Positions 34,777-42,208 of a stretch of DNA of 64,000 nucleotides are shown in pieces (position 1 is the first letter of the stretch; each line of letters begins with the position of its first letter). The notes beneath the pieces are model-generated. The model did not search any database. It saw only the letters and a list, made by a program, of their open reading frames with translations, and was not told the origin of the DNA. The position numbers were made by a program, and so were the translations under genes. This DNA is from Acidovorax sp. RAC01. GTDB taxonomy: Bacteria; Pseudomonadota; Gammaproteobacteria; Burkholderiales; Burkholderiaceae_C. The stretch spans positions 4,459,501-4,523,500 of the forward strand of contig NZ_CP016447.1 in NCBI RefSeq assembly GCF_001714725.1, in the 5' to 3' direction.

Positions 34777-35555
34777 TCCGTCAGTTCCTTGTTCTTGTGC
34801 TGTGCCGCCTCCAGCAAACCCATCACGGGCTGCAGGCGTACGTCGATTTCTGCCTGCAGCAGGGCCTGCAGGTCGCGTTCAAATGCGTGGAGCCAGCCAC
34901 CGGGCTGCTTCCAGCGCGCGGGGTCGTCCGTGCTGCCGGTGGCCGCCAGCATGTCTTCATGAAGCTGGCGGCGGTGGGCCATGCGCCGCTCAAGGTGCCC
35001 CGCCAGCGTGGCCCACAGCCGTTGCTCACGCGGTGCCATCACCTGTTCCATCACCGCGTCCAGCGCGGCCAGGGGGCGCGCGGCCGGTGCGGCACTGGCA
35101 AGGCCGCTGCGCACCTGCGCCCGCAGGGCCACCACGCGCGGCTCGATCTGCTTTTGCGCGGCAAGGTAGCGCGCGGCGTGCGGCGCAAACTGCGCTTCGG
35201 CTGCAGGGTCGGGCTGGTCCACCGGCGTGTTGTCGGCACGCGAGCGCTGCGGCCGGCCCGCGGCCGGGCGCCCCTCGGCCAGCGCGGCCAGTTCGGCCCG
35301 CGCGGCGTCAACCAGCGCCGCCAGCTCGGGCGCGGCAGTGGCGGCAGCCCCGTCAGGGGCGCTGCTCGGCTCCATCTCTTCCGTCGCACGCACGGCCCGG
35401 CTCAGGGTGACAGCATCCACGGTACTGAGCCACTGGCTGAGTTCCTCGCCCACATCCACCTCGCGACGCCCGCGGCCCTGCGTGGCTGGCATCCATTGCT
35501 GGAGCAGGCGGACCAGCGCGGAGCTGTGAAGGCGGTGGTGGCTGTGCAGATTCAT
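34773..35555 (-). CDS. DUF3348 family protein, first gene of a motor-like operon
   Basis: 260 residues starting MNLHSHHRLHSSALVRLLQQ. Mostly helical, no signal peptide, no membrane helix. The conserved features are the N-terminal LVRLLQQW and a C-terminal helical part with MAPREQRLWATLAGHLERR and WLHAFERDLQALLQAEID. The open frame extends upstream but without DUF3348 similarity, so I took the ATG at 35555. It overlaps the DUF802 gene by ATGA. It may be an assembly or regulatory partner of the motor complex; that is inference. Confidence 0.82.
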   Translation of the reverse strand: MNLHSHHRLHSSALVRLLQQWMPATQGRGRREVDVGEELSQWLSTVDAVTLSRAVRATEEMEPSSAPDGAAATAAPELAALVDAARAELAALAEGRPAAGRPQRSRADNTPVDQPDPAAEAQFAPHAARYLAAQKQIEPRVVALRAQVRSGLASAAPAARPLAALDAVMEQVMAPREQRLWATLAGHLERRMAHRRQLHEDMLAATGSTDDPARWKQPGGWLHAFERDLQALLQAEIDVRLQPVMGLLEAAQHKNKELTE

Positions 35556-35877
35556 CCCGTATTGGTGGCCCCGCGCTGGCGGCAGGGATCGGGTCCCCGA
35601 AAGGCAAAGCCCGCTATTTTCGCAGGAAGCGCGACCGGCTCCCGCCGGCGACGGTGCGCATCTGTAACCGGATGAGCAAGTGCACGGGGGCAAATGGCCT
35701 GCGCCGCAGTCAACACCGGTGAAAACGCGCTTGCGAGCGCGCCGCAGGCGGTTGCCCTTGATCCCGGACAAGGCATGCGAACCCCGCGCGTGGTGCAATC
35801 GACGCCGAAACACCCGGGCAGGCACAGGCCGCGCCTGGCTCCAGCGCCCTGAAATCACACACTTGCCCGCCCCTGCC
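35556..35877. other. Divergent intergenic region
   Basis: About 320 bases between the DUF3348 and YitT genes, which are transcribed apart. It should hold both promoters. I see no RNA gene or clear operator. Confidence 0.5.
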
Positions 35878-36525
35878 ATGTCCCGCCCCACCACCGTTGC
35901 CGCCGCACTGGCGCCCCAGCCCGCCGCACCGGGTGTGCCCCACACGCTCACAGAAGACGCCGTGGCGATCTTCACCGGGGTGTTGCTGATCTCGGTGGGC
36001 ATCGTGTTTTTCACGAGTGCAGGGCTGCTGACCGGCGGCACGGCCGGGCTGGCGTTCCTGCTGCACTACGCCACGGACATCGGCTTCGGAAAGATCTTTT
36101 TCGTGCTTAACCTGCCGTTCTACTGGCTGGCATGGCGCAAGATGGGGCGCGCGTTCACCCTCAAGACCTTCGCCGCCGTGCTGCTGCTGTCGGTACTGGC
36201 CGAACTGCAGTCGCACTTTTTGCAGCTGGCACAGCTGCAGCCGCTGTACGCCGCGGTTGCGGGCGGTCTCATCACGGGCACGGGCTTTCTGGTGCTTTTT
36301 CGCCACCGTTGCAGCCTGGGGGGCGTGGGCATTGCAGCCCTGTACCTGCAAGACCGCTATGGCTGGCGGGCCGGCAAGGTGCAGATGGCGGTGGACTGCT
36401 GCATCGTGCTGCTGGCACTGTTCACGGTGGAGCCGCTGCGCGTGGTGTGGTCGATAGCGGGTGCGGTGGCGCTCAATCTGGTGCTGGCGATGAACCACCG
36501 CCCGGGCCGCTACATGGCCGTGTGA
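35878..36525 (+). CDS. YitT family membrane protein
   Basis: 215 residues with five or six membrane helices. Family features include FTSAGLLTGGTAGLAFLLHY near the N-terminus and GGLITGTGFLVLFRHRCSLGG in the middle. The protein lacks the C-terminal DUF2179 domain of full-length YitT proteins, so it is the short form. Function unknown; an inner-membrane transporter is likely. I chose the ATG at 35878. Confidence 0.82.
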   Translation: MSRPTTVAAALAPQPAAPGVPHTLTEDAVAIFTGVLLISVGIVFFTSAGLLTGGTAGLAFLLHYATDIGFGKIFFVLNLPFYWLAWRKMGRAFTLKTFAAVLLLSVLAELQSHFLQLAQLQPLYAAVAGGLITGTGFLVLFRHRCSLGGVGIAALYLQDRYGWRAGKVQMAVDCCIVLLALFTVEPLRVVWSIAGAVALNLVLAMNHRPGRYMAV

Positions 36526-36584
36526 CCGGCAGGGCTGCACCCGCTGGCGTGGAACCTTCGGCCAGCGCACCGTATCATTGCCCC

Positions 36585-37076
36585 ATGCGGCGCGGTTTTT
36601 ACATTCTGATGATGCTGGTGCTGGTCCTGCGCGGCCTCACCGGCACCGCCATGGCTGCGGGGGTGATTACGCCCCTGCAACCTGCCAGCCCGGTTGCCAT
36701 GTCTGCTGCAGAGCATGCCCCCGGCACCGGGCATCCGGTGCCTGTGCAGACCAGCGGGCATGCGCATGCACAGGACCACCATCATGCTGGTGGCGCGCAC
36801 GCTGCAACGCAAGCGCCCGACACCCACACCGCCACCTCCCCTTGCCACGGCGCCGACCACGCCGCTTGCCCCAGTGCGGGGACCACACACATGGCGGGCG
36901 GGCACCACCAGGGCGAAAGCACCTGTTCCGCCTGCGAAATATGCCATTCGGCCATGCTTGCCCTGCCGCAGGCACAGGCCGGCAGCCCTGCCCGCACGGG
37001 CACGCCGCTGCCGGACGCCAGCGCGCAATTCCACAGCGCCCCGGCCGCGCTGGCCTTCGAGCCACCCATCGCCTGA
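36585..37076 (+). CDS. His-rich periplasmic protein of the copper cluster
   Basis: 163 residues with a signal peptide (about 1-24, ending AMA-A). The mature part is unusually rich in His (clusters such as HAHAQDHHHAGG and HMAGGHHQ) and ends with CSACEICHSAM, a CxxC-x-x-C-H arrangement like DUF2946 proteins. Both features suit copper or other soft-metal binding in the periplasm. It precedes the copper operon on the same strand. Exact family uncertain. Confidence 0.68.
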   Translation: MRRGFYILMMLVLVLRGLTGTAMAAGVITPLQPASPVAMSAAEHAPGTGHPVPVQTSGHAHAQDHHHAGGAHAATQAPDTHTATSPCHGADHAACPSAGTTHMAGGHHQGESTCSACEICHSAMLALPQAQAGSPARTGTPLPDASAQFHSAPAALAFEPPIA

Positions 37077-37173
37077 TCCCTGACGCCCGAAGTGCGTCTG
37101 CTTTTGCCCGGAGTTGCCTTGCAGAGCGCCCCGGGCGGCAGCGCTACACCTCGTTTCTTGTCCGGAGATCGCC

Positions 37174-37692
37174 ATGCGCGCCCCACGTTTCCACGCCCGG
37201 TTTCATTCGCTGAACCTGCTGGCGGCACTGTTGCTGGCACCGCCAGCCGCCGTGCTGGCCCAGAGCAATCCGCCATCAGCCACCAGCGCCTCGCCTGCTG
37301 CGTCAGCCGACGCGTCCCAGGCCAACGCGCCCACCGCGCCGCTGGCCTACCAGGGCATTGCCCCGCAGCCTCCCCTGGCTGATACAGCCCCCACCGCCAC
37401 GTCCTGGCGCGAGGCGCACGGTGCGGTGGCATCCTTCCCGCGAGGCCATGCAGACATCGTGGCGTGGGAGGCCCGCAATGCAGCCCAGCCGGGCGCAGCG
37501 ACGGCGCAGCCAACACAACACCCGGCCGCGTCGAGCGGGTGCCACGGCAGCCATGGCACCAGTGCGGCGGGCACAAAGGCCCCTTCCGGGCACCACCAGG
37601 GCCACACACCCAAGGCGCACGAAAGCAAGCCCGACATGCCCATGCACCGCCACGGCCATAGCGGCCACCAGCCTGCCGGAGGCAAGCCATGA
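37174..37692 (+). CDS. Exported His-rich protein of the copper cluster
   Basis: 172 residues with a signal peptide (about 1-30, ending VLAQ), preceded by a GGAG ribosome site. The mature protein has an Ala/Pro-rich first half with a conserved-looking core (SWREAHGAVASFPRGHADIV) and a His-rich end (HGSHG, HHQGHTPKAH, HRHGHSGHQ). It overlaps the TolC-type gene by ATGA, so it belongs to the copper operon and probably binds metal in the periplasm. Confidence 0.72.
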   Translation: MRAPRFHARFHSLNLLAALLLAPPAAVLAQSNPPSATSASPAASADASQANAPTAPLAYQGIAPQPPLADTAPTATSWREAHGAVASFPRGHADIVAWEARNAAQPGAATAQPTQHPAASSGCHGSHGTSAAGTKAPSGHHQGHTPKAHESKPDMPMHRHGHSGHQPAGGKP

Positions 37693-39155
37693 GCCGCACC
37701 TTGATGTCTCAGCATGGGTGGCAACGTGGCATGCGCCTGTCGCTGCTGGCAGCAGCCGCCGTGCTGGCCGGCTGTGCCAGCGTGTCGCCCGATGGCCTGC
37801 GGGGCGATGTGGCCCAGCTCACGGCCCAGCGCACGGCCGGTGTGCAGGCCGCGCTACCCGCCACCGACGCTGCCACGCGCGCCAAAGCGCAGGAATCCAT
37901 CCAGCGCTGGCTGGCCGAGCCGCTGACGCACGACGCCGCCGTGCGCATTGCCCTGCTCCACAACCCCGGCCTGCAGGCCCGGCTGGCCGCGCTGGGCGTG
38001 GCCGATGCCGAGCGCGTGCAGGCCATCACCCTGCCCAACCCGCACCTGAGCCTGGGGCGCTTTGCCAACAGCCACGAACGCGAAATCGAGCGCACCCTGG
38101 CCTTCAGCCTGCTGGACCTCATCACCCTGCCCTGGCGCACCGAGCGCCAGGCCGAGCGCCTGCAGATTGCCACCCTGCAGGCTGCACAGGACGTGGTGAC
38201 GCTGGCCGCCGACACGCGCCGCGCCTGGCTGCGCGCCGTGGCAGCAGAGCAGGTGGCCGCCACGCACGAGCGCATGGTGGAAGCCGCCGAGGCGGGCACC
38301 GAGCTGGCCCGGCGCATGGCCAGCGTGGGCAACTGGAGCCGGCTGCAACTGGCCCGCGAGCAGGCCGTGCTGCACGAGGCCCACAGCCAGCGTGCCCGCG
38401 CCCGCCTGGCTGCCGCCACGGCCCGCGAGGACCTGAACCGCCGCATGGGCGTGTGGGGCGCACAGGCGCAATACAAGCTGGCGGCCCAGCTGCCCGCCCT
38501 GCCCGCCTCCGCGCTGCCGGCCGACGGCCTCGAAGCCACCGCGCTGCGCGAGCGACTGGATGTGCAGGCCGCCCGCCGCCAGCTCGACACGCAGGCCGTG
38601 CGCCAGGGCTGGAGCCGCGCCGGTGCCGTGTTTGGCGACATCGGCCTGGCCTACAGCCGCAACACCGCCACCGAGCGCGATGGCAGCCACCGCGACATCA
38701 CCCGCGGCTGGGAACTGGAGCTGCCCTTGCCCCTGTTTGACTGGGGCGGTGCCGCGCGCACCCGCGCCCAGGCCGAGGTGGAGCAAGCCGCCGCCGAACT
38801 GCAGGACACCGCCGTGCGCGCCCGCAGCGAGGTGCGCAGCGCCTGGCTCACCTACCGCACCGCGCTCGACCTGGCGCGCCAGCAGCAGGCCGAGGTGGTG
38901 CCCCTGCGCCAGTTCATCAGCGATGAGACCACGCTGCGCTACAACGGCATGCTGGCCAGCGTGTGGGACATGCTGGCCGAGGCGCGCAACAGCACGCAGG
39001 CTGTGGCCCACGCCATCGAGGCGCAGCGCGACTTCTGGCTGGCCGAAACCGACCTGCAGCTGGCCCTGACCGGCACATCGCCCGGCAACGCCGCAGGCCC
39101 CCTCGGTGCCCCCCCATCCGGCGGTGCCGCAACCCCATCTCCCAAAGGCCACTGA
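37689..39155 (+). CDS. TolC-family outer-membrane efflux lipoprotein
   Basis: 488 residues. Lipoprotein signal with lipobox LAGC (Cys about residue 29). Two outer-membrane efflux protein repeats follow (helical hairpins, about 75-255 and 280-455), with motifs such as ALLHNPGLQARLAALGVADA and FDWGGAARTRAQAEVEQA. It would form the trimeric exit duct of a metal efflux pump. The inner-membrane RND pump and adaptor are not in this window. Coupled to the His-rich gene before it and the multicopper oxidase after it. Confidence 0.9.
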   Translation: MSRTLMSQHGWQRGMRLSLLAAAAVLAGCASVSPDGLRGDVAQLTAQRTAGVQAALPATDAATRAKAQESIQRWLAEPLTHDAAVRIALLHNPGLQARLAALGVADAERVQAITLPNPHLSLGRFANSHEREIERTLAFSLLDLITLPWRTERQAERLQIATLQAAQDVVTLAADTRRAWLRAVAAEQVAATHERMVEAAEAGTELARRMASVGNWSRLQLAREQAVLHEAHSQRARARLAAATAREDLNRRMGVWGAQAQYKLAAQLPALPASALPADGLEATALRERLDVQAARRQLDTQAVRQGWSRAGAVFGDIGLAYSRNTATERDGSHRDITRGWELELPLPLFDWGGAARTRAQAEVEQAAAELQDTAVRARSEVRSAWLTYRTALDLARQQQAEVVPLRQFISDETTLRYNGMLASVWDMLAEARNSTQAVAHAIEAQRDFWLAETDLQLALTGTSPGNAAGPLGAPPSGGAATPSPKGH

Positions 39156-39156
39156 C

Positions 39157-40539
39157 ATGCAAAGACGCCACTTTTTCACCGGCGCCGCCACGGCCGTGGC
39201 CGCCGCCTCCGTCAGCCGCGTGGCCATGGCCGCACTGCCCGAGCCCGTCACACAGACCAGCGCCGACACCGCACCGCCGCTGCAGCCTGCCACGGGCCGC
39301 CCCTACAACCCTGTGGTCACGCTCAACGGCTGGACGGCCCCCTGGCGCATGAATGCCGGCGTGAAGGAGTTCCACCTGGTGGCCGAGCCCGTGGTGCGCG
39401 AGGTGGCCCCGGGCTTTCTGGTCAACATGTGGGGCTACAACGGCCAGAGCCCCGGCCCCACTATCGAGGTGGTCGAAGGCGACCGCGTGCGCATCTTCGT
39501 GACCAACCGCCTGCCCGAGCACACCACCATCCACTGGCACGGCCAGCGCCTGCCTAACGGCATGGACGGCGTTGGCGGCTTGAACCAGCCCGCGATCCCG
39601 TCCGGCAAGACCTTTGTGTACGAGTTCGAGGCGCGCCGCCCCGGCACCTTCATGTACCACCCCCATGCCGATGAAATGGTGCAGATGGCCATGGGCATGA
39701 TGGGCTTGTGGATCACCCACCCCAAGGGCAACCACCCGCACATCGCCAGGGTGCAGCGCGACTACGCCTTCTTGCTCAACGCGTTCGATGTGGAGCCCGG
39801 CAGCATGACCCCCAAGGTCAACACCATGCTGGACCACAACATCTGGTGCTGGAACAGCCGCGTGTTCCCCGCCATCAGCCCGCTGGTGGCGCGCCAGGGA
39901 GATCGCGTGCGCATTCGCGTGGGCAACCTCACCATGACGAACCACCCCATCCACATCCACGGGCATGAGTTTGAAGTGACCGGCACCGACGGCGGCCCCG
40001 TACCCAAGAGCGCCCGCTGGCCCGAGGTGACCACCGACGTGGCGGTGGGCCAGATGCGGCAGGTGGACTTCATTGCCGACGAGCCGGGCGACTGGGCCTT
40101 TCACTGCCACAAGAGCCACCACACCATGGGCGCCATGGGCCACAGCGTGCCCACCATGATCGGCGTGGACCACCGGGGCCTGGTGGGCAAGATCCAGAAG
40201 ATCGTGCCCGACTACATGGTGATGGGCGAGCGCGGCATGGCCGACATGGGCTCCATGGAAATGCCCCTGCCCGACAACACCTTTCCCATGATGACCGGCA
40301 CCGGCCCCTACGGCCCGCTGGAGATGGGCGGCATGTTCACCACCTTCAAGGTGCGCGCCAACCAGCCAGCGGGTGACTACCGCGACCCGGGCGACTACAC
40401 GGCGCCCGCCGGCACCGTGGCTTATGAGTGGCAGGGCGCCCCGGCCGCAACGCCGCGCCCCGCACGCACCCAGACCCCGGGCACGGCACCCGGCGCTGCC
40501 ACCGTGCGCAAGCCCGCCGCCAGCGGCCACCAGCACTGA
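39157..40539 (+). CDS. Multicopper oxidase (CopA-like)
   Basis: 460 residues with a Tat signal peptide (MQRRHFFTGAATAVAAAS). All copper-binding motifs are present: IHWHGQ, MYHPHADE, NHPIHIHGHEF and FHCHKSHHTMGAMGH. The Met-rich segment near the end (MADMGSMEMPLPDNTFPMM) is usual in copper-resistance oxidases. It likely oxidises Cu(I) to the less toxic Cu(II) in the periplasm. It starts two bases after the TolC-type gene. A disordered Ala/Pro/Thr tail with a terminal GHQH follows the last cupredoxin domain. Confidence 0.93.
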   Translation: MQRRHFFTGAATAVAAASVSRVAMAALPEPVTQTSADTAPPLQPATGRPYNPVVTLNGWTAPWRMNAGVKEFHLVAEPVVREVAPGFLVNMWGYNGQSPGPTIEVVEGDRVRIFVTNRLPEHTTIHWHGQRLPNGMDGVGGLNQPAIPSGKTFVYEFEARRPGTFMYHPHADEMVQMAMGMMGLWITHPKGNHPHIARVQRDYAFLLNAFDVEPGSMTPKVNTMLDHNIWCWNSRVFPAISPLVARQGDRVRIRVGNLTMTNHPIHIHGHEFEVTGTDGGPVPKSARWPEVTTDVAVGQMRQVDFIADEPGDWAFHCHKSHHTMGAMGHSVPTMIGVDHRGLVGKIQKIVPDYMVMGERGMADMGSMEMPLPDNTFPMMTGTGPYGPLEMGGMFTTFKVRANQPAGDYRDPGDYTAPAGTVAYEWQGAPAATPRPARTQTPGTAPGAATVRKPAASGHQH

Positions 40540-40553
40540 TCCCGGAGACCTCC

Positions 40554-41048
40554 ATGAAAACTATCAAATTCATAGCAACATTAGCAATAGCAGCAAGCGC
40601 TACGGCCGCTTTTTCTCATGAAAACGCCCACCATGCGGCCAAGGGCCCCGTGGTCAAGGAGCAAAAGGAGTGGGGCATTGCTGGCGACACCAAGGACGTG
40701 CGCCGGACGATCACGGTGCGCATGACCGATGACATGCGCTTTGCGCCGAGCGCGATCACGGTGCAAGAGGGCGAGACCGTGCGCCTGCGCGCACAGAACA
40801 AGGGCAAGGTGCTGCACGAGATCGTGATCGGCACCAAGGCCGAACTCGCCCAGCACGCGGAGCTGATGAAGAAGTTTCCGGCCATGGAGCACGACGAGCC
40901 CTACATGGCCCATGTGCGCGCCGGCGGCCAGGGCGACGTGGTGTGGAAGTTCAACCGCGCCGGCAGCTTTGACTTTGCCTGCCTGATCCCCGGCCATTTC
41001 GAGGCCGGCATGACCGGCACCATCACCGTGGTGCCGCGCAAGCCCTGA
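40554..41048 (+). CDS. Plastocyanin-like cupredoxin
   Basis: 164 residues with a signal peptide (MKTIKFIATLAIAASATAAF). The cupredoxin domain includes the copper ligands His in GKVLHEIVIG and C-x4-H in FDFACLIPGHFEAGM, with Met as axial ligand. It is probably a periplasmic copper carrier or electron partner of the oxidase. The ribosome site is CCCGGAGACC. The first 45 bases of the gene are AT-rich and resemble the intergenic repeat found elsewhere in the window, unlike the rest of the gene. Confidence 0.9.
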   Translation: MKTIKFIATLAIAASATAAFSHENAHHAAKGPVVKEQKEWGIAGDTKDVRRTITVRMTDDMRFAPSAITVQEGETVRLRAQNKGKVLHEIVIGTKAELAQHAELMKKFPAMEHDEPYMAHVRAGGQGDVVWKFNRAGSFDFACLIPGHFEAGMTGTITVVPRKP

Positions 41049-41095
41049 GCGCGCGTCTGCACCTGGCTTGACTGACCTTGAACGAAGGACACCAC

Positions 41096-41614
41096 ATGCT
41101 GACCACCAATCGCTCTGACGCCTCTGCCGCCACCGGCATCGGCCGCCGCACGCTGCTGGGCGCCCTGCCCCTGGCAGGTATCGCTCTGGCCATGCCCAGC
41201 CTGGTGCGCGCCACCACGGGAACGCCGCTGGAAGTGTGGAAAGACCCCAACTGCGGCTGCTGCCACGACTGGGTGCTGCACATGGAAGCCGCAGGCTTTA
41301 CCGTGAAAGTGCATGACACCGGCAACAACGCGGTGCGCGCCCGCCTGGGCCTGCCGCAAAAGCTGGGCTCATGCCACACCGCCCTGGTGGGTGGCTACCT
41401 GATCGAAGGGCATGTGCCCGCCAGCGACGTGCGGGCGCTGTTGCAGCAAAAGCCCAAGGCGCTGGGGCTGGCCGTGCCGGGCATGCCGATTGGCTCGCCC
41501 GGCATGGACGGCCCGGCCTACGGCAATCGCCGCGACCCCTACGATGTGCTGCTGGTCGCCCGCGACGGAAGCACCCGCGTGTTCAAAAGCCACAACGGCA
41601 AGGCATCGACATGA
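41096..41614 (+). CDS. DUF411 metal-binding protein
   Basis: 172 residues. Signal peptide of Tat-like appearance (GIGRRTLLGALPLAGIALAM). The DUF411 domain shows VWKDPNCGCCHDWVLHMEA with the CGCC metal site, then LGSCHTALVGGYLIEGHVPA. Proteins of this family bind copper in the periplasm. It overlaps the CusF-like gene by ATGA. Confidence 0.9.
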   Translation: MLTTNRSDASAATGIGRRTLLGALPLAGIALAMPSLVRATTGTPLEVWKDPNCGCCHDWVLHMEAAGFTVKVHDTGNNAVRARLGLPQKLGSCHTALVGGYLIEGHVPASDVRALLQQKPKALGLAVPGMPIGSPGMDGPAYGNRRDPYDVLLVARDGSTRVFKSHNGKAST

Positions 41615-42051
41615 AACTCCCTCGCTTCACCTCTTCCATGACCGTCCTGACGCAGCACGGGCGCTACACAGCAAGCGCCCGCACGGCAGCCGCAGCGCTG
41701 GTGCTCGCAGGACTGCTGGGACCGGCGGCAGTGCTGGCACAAACCGCACCGGCCGCCCCACCTGTCGCGGTGCCTGCCGCAGTGCCCGCAGCGCCGGCTG
41801 CAGCAACGGCCCCTGCAACCTCTGCCTCAGACCTGAGCGAAGGCGAAGTGGTGCGCTGGGACCCACGTACCAGCAAGGTCACGCTGCGCCACGGCCCCAT
41901 CAAGAACCTGGACATGCCGCCCATGATCATGGTGTTCGTGGTGAAAGACACCACGAACGCGGCGGCCATCACGCCCGGCGCCAAGCTGCGCTTTCGGGCC
42001 GAGCAGCAGCAGGGGGCGTATGTGCTGACGCGGGTGGAACCGGCTCCCTGA
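41611..42051 (+). CDS. CusF-like periplasmic copper-binding protein
   Basis: 146 residues: signal peptide, an Ala/Pro-rich linker and a C-terminal small beta-barrel with the CusF motifs (VTLRHGPIKNLDMPPMIMVF). His and the two Met positions match the Cu(I)/Ag(I) site, with the usual capping Trp apparently replaced, since PPMIMVF follows. It hands copper to an efflux pump. Last gene of the operon. Confidence 0.85.
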   Translation: MKLPRFTSSMTVLTQHGRYTASARTAAAALVLAGLLGPAAVLAQTAPAAPPVAVPAAVPAAPAAATAPATSASDLSEGEVVRWDPRTSKVTLRHGPIKNLDMPPMIMVFVVKDTTNAAAITPGAKLRFRAEQQQGAYVLTRVEPAP

Positions 42052-42208
42052 CGGATTGACAGGCCCGGGCAGCTACGGTGGGCAGCCCCGGGCAGCACGT
42101 TGCAGGCCACACCGGCGGTGCCATGACGGGGCAGTCCGAACGGTGATCCGACCAGCCCGTTGCTGGGCATGCACGCGGCGGCTGGGTGCTGCGTGTCAGT
42201 TACCCCCG

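Noticed and set aside
37854..40536. Long open frames on the minus strand through the TolC-type and multicopper oxidase genes
   Set aside because: They are antisense shadows produced by third-position GC bias of the plus-strand genes. Their products are Gly/His/Ala/Val-rich and match no family.
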